In this document: positions 49,411 to 60,024 of the stretch, in pieces
Numbering within the stretch: the stretch's first letter is position 1
Layout: each line of letters begins with the position of its first letter
NCBI RefSeq assembly: GCF_019059575.1
Contig: NW_024882766.1
Location: 134,501-198,500 of the forward strand
DNA length: 64,000 nt
Reading direction: 5' to 3'
DNA from: Amphibalanus amphitrite
Lineage: Eukaryota > Arthropoda > Thecostraca > Balanomorpha > Balanidae
Program-made: the position numbers and the translations under genes
Notes under the pieces: model-generated
Databases searched by the model: none
The model's input: the letters and a program-made list of their open reading frames with translations, nothing else
Told to the model about the DNA's origin: nothing

Positions 49411-49713
49411 ACGACGAGCTGCTAGCTCTACTTGCCTATTGGTTGTGGAACAACCATTGGCACCTTGGCGGATCCGAGAAACGGGGTTCGTCAGGCAGGT
49501 GAGGAACTATCGGTGGACGGTGTGGTGGTCTGCCAACTGCCGGCCACCAGGTTGGAGACCGTGGCCCTAATGACGGCCGCCCACGCTGTCTTCTACACAA
49601 AGTTCACGGGGCCCTGCAGGGCCCTGTTCGAGATTCTTTACCGGAGTGTGGGATTCGATGTAAACCTATCTGGCTTATCACAGAAGGTGTGGGAGGCTAC
49701 CCAGGTAGTGTAG
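49411..49713 (+). pseudogene. Exon c (last) of the decayed gene, frameshifted
   Basis: The acceptor TTTTTCACGGCAG|ACGACG joins in phase to exon b. The first frame gives DELLALLAYWLWNN and then stops. The second frame, from about 49440, gives LADPRNGVRQAGEELSVDG, CQLPATRLETVALMTAAHAVF, CRALFEILYRSVGFDVN and a final KVWEATQVV with TAG at 49711-49713. So a second indel lies near 49435-49470. The C-terminal block (VDG..V...A..LM....A.F....ALFE..) loosely resembles the C-terminus of SAMD3-like uncharacterised proteins. The alternative is that this is a domesticated or decayed transposon ORF. Confidence 0.5.
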
Positions 49714-49920
49714 AACCAGCATCGGAGATGCCCACTTCGAATGACTGGCGACCTGTGGCTCACCTGTGGTTCAAGTGACTCGTGACTTGTGGCTCACCTG
49801 TGGCTCAAGTGATTCGCAACGTGTGGCTCACACTACTGGAGCCTCTGTATTATGACTAATTCAGCTGCGGCGGTCTCAGTACGCCAATGAGTCTCAGTAC
49901 GTCTTTCATAGCCCAGATCA

Positions 49921-50148
49921 CGCTCGTTTTATACGCCATCCGTGGCGGTGGTTCTGTGCGCAGATGTTATTCGTTAGCCTCAGTGTTAACCATACACGCT
50001 CGTTTTATCTGCCATCCGTGTCGGTGGTTCTGTGCGCAGATGTTATTCGTTAGCCTCAGTGTTAACCATACACGCTCGTTTTATCTGCCATCCGTGGCGG
50101 TGGTTCTGTGCGCAGATGTTATTCGTTAGCCTCAGTGTTAACCATAAC
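49921..50148 (+). repeat. Three-copy tandem repeat, 76-bp unit
   Basis: The unit starting CGCTCGTTTTAT and running through GTTCTGTGCGCAGATGTTAT and CAGTGTTAACCATA repeats at 49921, 49997 and 50073 with very few differences. The period is not a multiple of three, so it is unlikely to be coding. Confidence 0.92.
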
Positions 50149-50167
50149 GCCCTTGTGAGTTGTGACC

Positions 50168-50306
50168 TTGAACGTCCTTCCAGTGATTTCGCATTGCGGC
50201 CGGCAGAGACGAAGTTTTGCCTCCCAGTTGAGACGCCGCTTCTCAACTAGGAAGCAAAATTACGTCCCTGTCGGCCGCAATGCGCCATCACTGGAAGTGC
50301 GTCCAA
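50168..50306. repeat. 139-bp inverted repeat
   Basis: Arms of about 65 bp: CTTCCAGTGAT, GCATTGCGGCCG and GTTGAGA recur in inverse order on the right side. No clear target duplication. It adjoins the 76-bp tandem repeats. Confidence 0.8.
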
Positions 50307-50389
50307 ACTAAGATGTACCTGCTGATGCTCAGGTACCATTCGTTAATCAATTGTTGGTGTTTCAATACATTGTTTAAATGCATTCCTTA

Positions 50390-50804
50390 TTTTACACTTG
50401 GTCATAATATTATCACATCACCCCGCATTATCAGGGGTGGTACTTTTACACCGGGGCTTGATTTTACCGGGGAGTTACTCCGGGGTAAAATTATCGAAAA
50501 AAGGAGTGCTTTTTGGCATGGCAATATTATTCCCCGAATGGGAGTAGTTTTAGTGTTAAGTTAATAAAATTATCATCTGGTGTAATTTTATCCAAAGATA
50601 GCATACTTTTATCCTCCGCCATAAAATTACTCCCTAGCACGAATAATATAAGCGTTCGGATACTAAATATATTCTGTATGCTAGTTTTATTCCCCAAAAC
50701 TCCCCATTTTAGGCGCTTATGCCAGGTCATAAAATTATTCGATTGCAGGAGTGCTTTTTGGCATTCTAAAATTAGAAAATGGGGAGTAAGTTTTTTTTTT
50801 TCAG
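50390..50804. repeat. AT-rich element with ATTTTACTCC-type words
   Basis: Words TTTTAC(A)CC, GGGGTAAAATTA and GGAGTAAG recur, with GGAGTGCTTTTTGGCAT appearing twice (50503 and 50748). The right end GTAAGTTTTTTTTTTTCAGTG is the inverse of the start of 44606-45165. Probably the same kind of nonautonomous element. Confidence 0.45.
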
Positions 50805-51217
50805 TGTGAGGAAACGCTTCTAGCACCCGTAATTTATTTATAACGGTTTCTCAGCCTTCTAAGAGAACTAATGGAATACTCCTCTCCGTTTCTTGCAGTT
50901 CTCTGATCGTGAAAGAGCAGAGTGGGCTGCACTCCCAAAGTTTGGGTGGATCCGATGAGCAAAGTTTGCTGTTACTTGCTCGCAAGTTGTATGCTGCTCT
51001 CCGGGGTCATGACCCAGGGGAGCACTGCCTCCGAGAGGAATTTACCGGGGGTGCCAGCGAGCCACTCCAGGCTCGATGTTTGCCGCGTCAGACGTATGTA
51101 GGGTGATTGAAGTGTCTGGTGTGAAATGCGCGACTTTTTTTTTGAGAACTAGGTGCTTTATAAAACATTACTTATAACATTCATTTGATTTATTACATTT
51201 AGAAGCAGCTGGATTAA

Positions 51218-52163
51218 CCCTCGCACGACCAGGCCATTTCTCATAACACGAACGACCAGGGGGGGGGGGTTGTTACGACCCCCCCCCTGGCGTTTCGAAA
51301 CGGAAGGTCGTAGAGCTTAGCGGAAAAAACCAACGGATTGCTCTCAACGAGATCTCGCGATTGGTGGTATATTTTTTGGTCCTAGGTCAACATTTGACCT
51401 ACTTTTGACCGGTCAAAGGTCAAATTTTCGGAAAAATAGACTTTTTTCAACTTTCCGCGGCGATTGCGGCAAAACGGTGGGAGATATCGACTTGAAATCT
51501 TCACTATCGTGTTCCTTGATCAATTCTCTATCGTTTGGTATGTATTTCGTTTCCCTAGCTCTAAAAATGGCGCGTTGGGAGCGCCGGAAGTCGGCAAGGT
51601 CACAGTCGGCGGCAGAAATTCGAAAAATCAAAATTTAAATTTTTGAAATCTGATTGTATTTTTGGATTTGGAAGGTCCATTTGCTCCTTATAGAAACTAA
51701 TATTGCTGCATATTCCCATTGAGGTGACAAGAATTAGCAAAATAGTGGTTCGGGCGCTTTTCAAAAATAGTACCGGACGCTGTTCCTCTTATGACGTCAT
51801 AACTCCGTGACCTGACCTGACCCGGTCAATTTTCTTGCGCCACACGATAGCCAATGCTTGCCCCAACATGCATGGGAAGTTTCATCATGATCCATCAAAC
51901 AATGTGAGTATCACCGGCAGAAAACCTAGGGATTCGGCGCACACGTTTGGTAACTGTCGGCCGGAGGCTGTACCTCTTATGACGTCATAACTCCGTGACC
52001 TGACATGACCCGATCAATTTTTTTTCGGCAAAAGATGCGCAAAGGTTGCCCCAGAGGGTATTGAAAATTTCAGCCCGCTACGACAAGCCGTTTAGCGTGC
52101 ACTTCGAAAAAACCTCAGGGGGGGGGGGGTTGATATAACCCCCCCCCCCCAGGCGTTCTAGGG
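51218..52163 (+). mobile_element. TTAA-type (piggyBac-like) element, 946 bp (copy 1 of inverted pair)
   Basis: TTAA at 51214-51217 and 52164-52167. Ends CCCTCGCACGACCAGG and (inverse) CCCTAGAACGCCTGGG. G-run/C-run hairpins lie at 51258-51288 and 52120-52150. It contains TTGACCTACTTTTGACCGG and two copies of CTTATGACGTCATAACTCCG. A 77-codon frame conserved in both copies differs by two residues, which reflects recent copying rather than coding selection. Confidence 0.92.
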
Positions 52164-52169
52164 TTAAAC

Positions 52170-55100
52170 AAATGATTATTTTATCAGCATTGAAAAATAG
52201 TACATTATACGAGTTGTCCTGTCAATAGCCGGGTTCGTTATGCATTTACATAATGTACAGTGTATGTATGCACGATGCATTGTGATTTTCGTCTCAATGA
52301 TTTATTATACCAACGGATATTTCCATACGGTAAGTAGGAATAAAGTTTTCATGCTCGTCATAATTGTCAAAATTCTGGCAATGCGACGCTTCGCCCGGAT
52401 ACCATTTGTATCGTGGCGTACATTACATCCATTCGCTGTTGGGAACAAGAAACATATCCACCGAAATCGAAGCGTAAAAAGCATTAGCTGGCACAGCCGG
52501 CTTGACATCTTGTCAGGGTTAATAACGGGCACCATTATGGGACTTCAGCCGACCGAGGGATTCAGCAGAAATCGCTCATTAACGATCCGGTTGTCAACCA
52601 TGACAGAACCAAGCCTGGCATGGATATTGGCGAGGAAAATGTGATCTGCCACGTGTCTTCTGGTCCGCGTCTATGTAAATGAGAGCGCATTAGACAGTCG
52701 GGGTTATTATCAAGGCCTAAGATTATTCGGTTGCCCGGTCGCTTTCATAAAAAACGATGTCAACTCCCAGAAATGTTTTGTGCATGACTGACCACACTAA
52801 AGGTTTTGCATTTTCTATTTGTGTATTTTATTGAAGAAGGAAAAAATATCTGCAAAATCACTCAAGTTATTACAAATCTATACTTGCATAAACATTGAAC
52901 TATATATTTTATCAACTTTGACCGTGAAGGATATCAGCGGGCTCAGTGCTATTACCAGCTCAATAAAGTGTAAAGAAACGGCTTAATCATTCGCATCACA
53001 CGATTCCCGAGCCTGAGGGTAGAGCAGTTACTAGCATTGATGCGCAAACTACCAGCGCACCCCCCCCCCCCTCCCCCCAAAAAAAATCCATATCATTCGT
53101 CCATTAGCTGCAAGAGAGCGAAACCGTCGCTGGATTTCACAGAACTAAACAATGTGCTGCCCCATATGATAGCGTAATGAATGAAGATTTGCTGCGTTGG
53201 AAGTTGCAGTCAGTCTTCTTAAGCAAACACAAGGCAGGCAAAGTTGGCGCTATGGGCAAAGTTAACAAACTTGTCGGGGGTAGGTGCCAGATTGCTTTGT
53301 TCCACATATCTGCTAGAGGTCTGTTGTCTGCTGAATAAAAGATAAAGCATCGAGTCGTTTTGGTGGGGGATTTTTCTCAGCAAAGATCACATCTTTGATG
53401 TTATTCCGGGATGATACTGTTTGTTCAGTGTTATAACACAATACTGCACCTTTTTCGGGCCACAGCAGAATCAAATTCAATTTCAAAGAGATTAGGTTCC
53501 GTTAAAAATTAAGGTAAGTTGGGTATTGGGCAGTATTATTTTTCATTTATACAAACAATCGCCGAGTTAGTTCTTCTTATTACGTCATTAATGTTCTGTA
53601 CGACTGACCGGCCACACCAACCCTGATATACCATACTTAGGTAGAGTGAGGGCGTCTAGGATAGAGCAAAGGAGCTAGCCGTAATGCGGACCGGTGTAAT
53701 GGAAGAGTGCGGAAATGGAAACCCCCATAGGTGCAATGGAGGGATAGCCTTCCGCTCCATGTAGCAGAGACACGAAGGGAAGGGTGGCTGATAAATAGCA
53801 CGAGACACTATGAGCTTGCGTGTGGCAGGATACACGGTTCCTTGACAGAACTCCTTCAGGAAGCCTGGTCAGAAAGTGTGGTCGCAAGCGTGTAATAAAG
53901 TTAATAAAGGTGTTTTTTTCCGCTACACGGGTTCTCGCAGCGAAAATTTATTACTTTTTTGACCCTCATCCGTGATCCGGATAAGCTTTTATAGGAACTG
54001 TATTTTTCGACCCTCTTGTGGTTTTGGATGTGCACAAGAAACGTTCATGTGTTGTGCAGATTGCAGAATATGGTCAATTTGAGTCTATGTAGTTATCTCC
54101 AAGCTGGTTTCTATCCACGATTTTCACTTTCAGCGTGGCTGCCGACAGCCATTTCGCCCATTTCTCACAAAACTGCCTGAATAAAGGCCATTTCCTACGT
54201 CAAGTCATGAAAAGCTAGTGTAAATGCATGTCGAGTTCCCTGGGTATCATAAATTACGGAAACTGGCAGGCTCGAATGTGATTCGATTGCAAGAATGACT
54301 GAGTATAGAACGCTAAACGCAGTCAGACTTTTGAAAAAGTAGGTTAGGAGGAGGTTAGAGCGTCTGGGTGCTTTCAAAATCTTCGTCGAGTTAGCTTCTG
54401 GATACTAAAGCTCACGACCTTTTCAGCTTTTACGGTAAAATAATAAGACTATGCACCGAATTCATGTAAATAATTGTCCTAAGTCATACTTCAGTTAGCA
54501 ATCGATCATAGCCATGCAGCTTAGTACCGATGTCAAAACTCGTAAAATCATGGTAAAAACGGAAACAATCATTAAAAAGACATTTTTGACGTCCATCAGT
54601 CCCCGTTACATCCACCCTTCATATTAAGTTGATATTTTTCCGACTGAATTGCGTTTCTCTGGTTCGTGCCGCGGTGTGTGGCGCGTGCGTGGGCTATGCG
54701 GGCTGCAGGCCCTATCGATCCGGGCCCGTCTTGTTAGTGTACTGTTGCAGCGGACAGTCGTGGTGGGCCTTGTTCACGTGGGCTGGCCATTATCCAAGCC
54801 AGGCTGGGCCGACACCACACCGCTTTTTGTGCACGGAGCTGCATTCGATTCACGGCAGGATGGGTTTGAAGTGGGTCAACGAAAGTCGCCATGGTCGCCA
54901 CTGGGGAGCGGTAGTGTCGTCCCAGACGGAAAAAATGAATACCTAAACTCATTACTGTCACCAGATGCAACTAGTTATAACTCATAACTTAGGAGAAACA
55001 TTGTAAGACACACAAATCTACATAAATGCAAACATTGCATATATACTCCAATTCCATATCAATGCACATGATGTGACTCAAAAGGACCATACGTACGTTG

Positions 55101-55475
55101 ACGCACGTCATACGCGATAAGAATGTTGAGTAATAATCCGAGTAGTGTGGGAAAAAGCAAATTATGGCTGGCCAGCGTCAAGCGTGTTTACACCATCGAA
55201 TCGATTCGAAAAAAAGAAAAAGTAAAAAATGTACGCCACTGAATATGACACCCAGCCGCAAGTGCGCGGCGCTTTCGGTCAGCTCGGCGGCGCAGTATCT
55301 GCCCCTATACGCGCACGCATGCCGGCTGCCGCGCCGCGACGCGCCGGCGAGCGTTCATCACCCGATCGCCTCGGGCGCCGGGCACTGACCTCTTGACCTA
55401 CTGGAACCGTATCTGATTGGTGGAGTGTGGACACGCTGGGCCGGGGAATGATTCCATTGGCGAGCCTTGCAAGCC
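52170..55475. other. Unassigned stretch
   Basis: No gene recognised over 3.3 kb. C-run at 53061-53070. Moderately CpG-rich sequence at 55255-55390 has no attached gene. Confidence 0.35.
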
Positions 55476-55479
55476 TTGT

Positions 55480-55547
55480 CCTCCCCGTGGCATAGTGGAT
55501 GAGGCGTCCGTCTCCTAACTCGGTGGCAGCGAGTTCGCGGCCGGGAA
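55480..55547 (+). tRNA. tRNA-like sequence, possibly Arg(CCT)-derived
   Basis: CCCCGTGGCATAGTGGATGA resembles the A-box half of arthropod tRNA-Arg, followed by CTCCTAA in the anticodon-loop position. GAGTTCGCGGC is a poor B box, and acceptor pairing is unclear. Likely a pseudogene or SINE head. Confidence 0.35.
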
Positions 55548-55657
55548 GCTCCACGTTGTTTGACCCGCGTTCCTATATTAAGCCAGCTGGCAACTGGCGA
55601 GAGAGGGCGACGCTAGACCCGGGAGGACCGTGCCGCCATCTACCTGCGGCACGTTAA

Positions 55658-56604
55658 CCCTAGAACGCCTAGGGGGGGGGGGGGGGTTGTATCAACCCCC
55701 CCCCTGAGGTTTTTTCGAAGTGCACGCTAAACGGCTTGTCGTAGCGGGCTGAAATTTTCAATGCCCTCTGGGGCAACCTTTGCGCATCTTTTGCCGAAAA
55801 AAAATTGATCGGGTCATGTCAGGTCACGGAGTTATGACGTCATAAGAGGTACAGCCTCCGGCCGGATTTTCACAAACTGAGTGCCAACGCCCGAGGTTTC
55901 CTGCCGGTGGTACGGACATCGGTTGATGGATCGTGATGAAACTTCCCATGCATGTTGGGGCAAGTATTGGCTATCATATGGTATAAGAAATTTGACCGGG
56001 TCAGGTCAGGTCACGGAGCTATGACGTCACAAGAGAAACAGCGTCCGGTACTATTTTTGAAAAGCGCCCGAACCACTATTTTGCTAATTCTTGTCACCTC
56101 AATGGGAATATGCAGCAATATTAGCTTCTATAGGGAGCAAATGGACCTCCCAAATCCAAAAATACAATCAGATTTCAAAAATTTAAATTTTGATTTTTCG
56201 AATTTCTGCCGCCGACTGTGACCTTGCCGACTTCCGGCGCTCCCAACGCGCCATTTTTAGAGCTAGGGAAACGAAATACATACCAAACGATAGAGAATTG
56301 ATCAAGGAACACGATAGTGAAGGTTTCAAGTCGATATCTCCCACCGTTTTGCCGCAATCGCCACCGAAAGTTGAAAAAAGTCTATTTTTCCGAAAATTTG
56401 ACCTTTGACCGGTCAAAAGTAGGTCAAATGTTGACCTAGGACCAAAAAATATACCACCAATCGCGAGATCTCGTTGAGAGCAATCCGTTGGTTTTTTCCG
56501 CTAAGCTCTACGACCTTCCGTTTCGAAACGCCAGGGGGGGGGGGTCGTAACAACCCCCCCCCCTGGTCGTTCGTGTTATGATAAATGGCCTGGTCGTGCG
56601 AGGG
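55658..56604 (-). mobile_element. TTAA-type (piggyBac-like) element, 947 bp (copy 2, inverted)
   Basis: TTAA at 55654-55657 and 56605-56608. Inverse of 51218-52163 along its entire length, with scattered substitutions concentrated in the segment around 55862-55930. The start CCCTAGAACGCC matches the known piggyBac terminal octamer CCCTAGAA by eye. Confidence 0.92.
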
Positions 56605-56609
56605 TTAAA

Positions 56610-57040
56610 CTTTCGATCCAAATTATCACCGGTGAACCGGGCGCGGACATTGGGCAAGGCGGGGTGGTGGGTCCGTGGTGTCAATCGCAACAAGCACTGC
56701 TTAGCGTAGCACCCGGGCCCATAGCCACCCATTCATACATTCGGACAAAATTTCTCAAAAAAAAAATGTATTGTAGTGTGCGTCATGCAGATCGAAAGGA
56801 CAGCAATGAGCGTGACCTGCGTCAGAAGCGCATTGTCTTTCAATGAGCCAGTCGCTATCAAAACGAAAAGACAGTAGGTAGGCATAATTCGCAACATACA
56901 GCATTCTCTTCAAAGATATTATACGCACAATTTCATGTAGTAACAACTACGTCTCATCCCAGATCGGTCCGTTTTTTATTTGGCTTTTGTCTGCTTTACC
57001 GATAATGCACACTGTCAGTTGACCACCGCAGTTTCTGTCA
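56610..57040. other. Unassigned stretch
   Basis: No gene or repeat recognised. Confidence 0.35.
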
Positions 57041-57072
57041 GTTAACCACCGCACTGCAGTGCGGTGGTTAAC
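57041..57072. repeat. 32-bp perfect palindrome
   Basis: GTTAACCACCGCACTG followed immediately by its exact inverse, with no spacer. A partial extra copy of the half-word (GTTGACCACCGCA) lies 20 bp upstream. Confidence 0.97.
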
Positions 57073-57074
57073 AC

Positions 57075-58480
57075 TGCACTGGTTTCGTGATGGGGGATAT
57101 TTTCCCAAAGCTATCTCAACATTGAACAGGCCGAGACGACTACAGCTTCACTTTACTCAACTATACCACGCTGTTTGTTTCGTTTAAGTCAGTGCCGTTC
57201 AGGGAGCCATCATGGCATTATCACAGACTGGCCATGATCGTTTTACGAGGGCGCTATTCTCAACAAAAGAATCAGTCTCAAAGTAATGAGGTCAGAGGTG
57301 TTGACAACTGCAATTATACCTAGCTTTGTAGAAGCGCATTGAAGACCTTTGGTCTGTCTGTCTGTCCTTTCAATGGGTCTGTCCCTTTGAAGAAGCAGTT
57401 AGCGCGATTCAAGCGACTAACAAGCATTCAAGTAAAGACAACGGTCTTTCGCTTTGAGAATCAAGCCCGCAGCTCGCTAAATTTGTTTGTTTTGTTTTGT
57501 TGGGTTAGGCCCTTTCGGTCTGACAAGACCATTGCAGAGCCGGAAGGGTGATAGTAATTAGGGGGAGACATTGGTCTGGGCAGACACCCTAGAGAGTCGC
57601 CGGGGCTGAGCCCGTCCGAATGGACAGGCCGACCAGCCCCCCAAGCACTCTCTGCACCCGGCTACGGGGTGCGCTCCCTCGGGAGCAGCGGTGCCGCTCC
57701 AAGGGAGCAGCCCGCATGAGATAAAGGTGCTTGTCCAGCCCGGAGTAGGGGTTGCGGCGTGGAGGAGAAGGATTTCAGTATCCAGAGGATAGAAGCACGG
57801 AACGGTGAACTCGCTAAATGTGACGAAACGGAATGCACCGAAGAAACACGGTAACGAGTATAGTAGTGAAAAGCTTAGCGATTCAACGTTTAGCAAGGGA
57901 AACTGAAACGTTATAGAGCATTCGAAGGAATATCGGTATGTCATCCCGTAATTTAATCAAGCATCAAAAGCATAAAATCTTTTTCTGGGTGTGCACGGGC
58001 ATCACTTTTGGTGCCAAGGAGACACGAGTGGCGCCGCCCTGGTGACGAAGCTGGGAGCTGTGATCAGGCGCTAGGGGTCGAAGGATGAGAATGATGCGAC
58101 GAAGATCAGTCAGGGTAGGCTCCAGTCACCCATACAATTACAATACACATACAGTTGCGTTCATTATACACGTGGTCTTCGGTAATATGTTTGAATTTTA
58201 TGACGTGACTGAACAAATAACGTTCACTTTCTACTTCAAGCAAATGGTCCCTTTGAACACTAACTGGGACAGAGGTAACATCAGGTGTAACTCGTTGTAA
58301 GAACGAGTTGAGCCTTCTTTGTCTTCGCCCATTCGTCTGATCACAATGTCTGATAGAAGCTCCTTTCCCGGCGACTAGCCGGAGTAGCAGACGACTCCCT
58401 GCAAAGCCCAACCCATCCACCCACCAATCAGTATAGTGTTCATCCCAATACTCTTTCAGAGCTGTCCCTCAGTCCCACCT
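57075..58480. other. Unassigned stretch
   Basis: No gene recognised. Short CTGT runs at 57353-57366. A GC-rich block with CTCGGGAGCAGCGG and CTCCAAGGGAGCAGC (57678-57706) is a small local duplication or inversion. Confidence 0.35.
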
Positions 58481-58489
58481 CCGACACGC

Positions 58490-59480
58490 TCCAGCACAGT
58501 CACTCGGGTCGCGACACCGTCAGTATATTCTGAACGAACTCAGGGGCCGACGGGCGCGGCGGCGCCTCCATCCTGAGCGGAACGGACGGCGCCGCCGCCG
58601 CGTCTACAAGCTGCTACGTTACACACTAGTAAATCGGCTTAAACGGAGAATACAGGAGCATAGACTAGAGGCCTCTGTCGTGCCTCGAGCAACCAACAGG
58701 ACGAAACCCATCGCACCGCCGGTCGACTCGCTCACACCGAGCCGAGAGCGTTAGCGCCCGCCGGCTATTATAAAATTCATACAAAAACACCTTAGAAACG
58801 ATAACCTCAGAATGCCTACGTCTACACGACACACCGCGGCAGACATGCAAGAAAGAAAGACTCCGTGGCGGGGCGCGGGCGGCGCAGCTGCGAAGGGCGA
58901 CAATACGTCAGCAGCAGCAGCAGCAGCGGCAGCAGCAGCGGCAGCAGCAGCAGCAGCGGCAGCAGCGGCGGCAGCGGCAGCAGCGGCGGCGGCGGCGGCG
59001 GTGGCGGCGCCCTCTGCTCGCCGGTAAGACTTCGAGGCCGGGCAGAGGGCGGCAGCAGCGCCGCCGGTCGCGCGCCGCACTCGCGCAGACTAGACGGAGG
59101 TTCAGTGAATATGATCCGGCTTATTTACAGGCTAGCAGCGCAGCCGGCGGACGGCCACAGGCCGAGCTGTGCCGCGCGGCAGACAGAAACAGAGAGCCTC
59201 CGGGCCGGCCGGGCGCGCCGCCCCCCCGGCGTATCGTAGCGCCGGTCCTCAGCGCCTCTCCGCGCTCCCACGCTCGCTGACTTTACACGAGTCTCTCCTC
59301 GCGTCTACGCTCTACAGTCCGTGCCCGTCGCATCTCGCGCATTGGTCGATCCCGCTCGTGACACGAGGTGGCCCCCGTCCGAGCTACCCTTTCCACGCTA
59401 TCCTCGCGCCGAGACCCCGCCGAGAGGCGGCTAGTCTCGCGCCGAATGACGATATAATTCAAACGCCGGCCGTCGGCGCG
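58490..59480. promoter_or_regulatory. CpG-rich tract with triplet repeat
   Basis: Dense in CG dinucleotides (GCGCGGCGGCGCC, CGGCGCCGCCGCCGCG). It lies 0.3-1.3 kb beyond the stop codon of the Nck exon, so it is either its 3' UTR/flank or the promoter of an unseen neighbouring gene. No open frame here shows a family motif. Confidence 0.35.
58906..59005. repeat. (CAG/CGG)n triplet repeat
   Basis: About 32 triplets of CAG interspersed with CGG, shifting to GCGG at the right. Poly-Ala, poly-Ser and poly-Gly frames are open on it. No splice or protein context supports translation. Confidence 0.93.
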
Positions 59481-59674
59481 GCGTCGCATGACTATTGCAC
59501 AAAACAAATCTCCCTTCGCGATCACACAATTAAAGAACGCAAGAGCCGGGCGCACACCGTTCCACAGGCCCCGACAATGGACCGAAACAAACTGAGTCAG
59601 AACGACCGCGATGGGTAAGGGCCTGGCGCCACGCCGCCCAACTAAGTCATGACACGCACCCTCATGGGTTTACC

Positions 59675-59750
59675 GGGGCCCCGCGGGACCCACCGAGTTC
59701 CACCGGGGCCCAGCGGGACCCTCTGAGACCCCGCGGGACCCGGTGACAGG
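59675..59750. repeat. Short GGGACCC tandem repeat
   Basis: About three degenerate 30-bp units, CCGGGGCCCCGCGGGACCC and relatives, just past the Nck stop codon (in its 3' UTR or flank). Confidence 0.7.
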
Positions 59751-59821
59751 AGCGGGGCCACCACATCCCGCGGACTCTCAGAGGACCTCGACAGAGCCGG
59801 CTCCTACCGTTCCGCCGGCGC

Positions 59822-60022
59822 CTACTGTCTGGGCAGTGGTCGGATCAGGTAGAGCTTCTCGCCCTGTGGATTGGTGTAGATCGGACAGCGCTGGTAGTGA
59901 TCCACCAGCTGGTCGAGCGTGTGGAACTTGCGCTGGCCGATGCAGTACAGGGCGCCTTTCACCTCCACGCGGAAGTGTTTGTTGCGTCCCGGCGCCTTGA
60001 GCGAAACGGAGTAGTCGCCCAC
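59822..60022 (-). CDS. NCK: Last coding exon of an Nck/Dock adaptor (C-terminal half of SH2 domain)
   Basis: Nck/Dock proteins carry three SH3 domains and a C-terminal SH2 domain that links phosphotyrosine receptors to actin regulators in the cytoplasm. This exon encodes the second half of the SH2: [20 protein letters not shown] (strands C and D), [20 protein letters not shown] (strands E/F and helix B), and [19 protein letters not shown] (C-terminal strand) with TAG at 59822-59824. Wording and spacing match vertebrate NCK1/2 closely ([24 protein letters not shown]). The exon starts at 60022 after acceptor TTCGTTCCGACAG|GTG. The phosphotyrosine-binding FLVR Arg would be in the preceding exon, which I could not find to the right within the window, so the intron is probably long. 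The insect name is dreadlocks (dock). Confidence 0.88.
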   Translation of the reverse strand: MGDYSVSLKAPGRNKHFRVEVKGALYCIGQRKFHTLDQLVDHYQRCPIYTNPQGEKLYLIRPLPRQ

Positions 60023-60024
60023 CT

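Noticed and set aside
49887-50250. Repeat protein with the CHP-WRWFCAQMLF motif
   Set aside because: Derived from the 76-bp tandem repeat, whose period is not a multiple of three, so the peptide repeat changes frame between units.
51405-51638. Conserved 77-residue ORF also found at 56183-56416
   Set aside because: Both copies lie within the same recently duplicated TTAA element. The matching frame on the other strand is conserved equally, so identity reflects copying, not coding.
58751-59239. Poly-Ala, poly-Ser and poly-Gly proteins from the CAG/CGG tract
   Set aside because: All frames are open through the triplet repeat. No start context, splice signal or flanking domain supports a gene.
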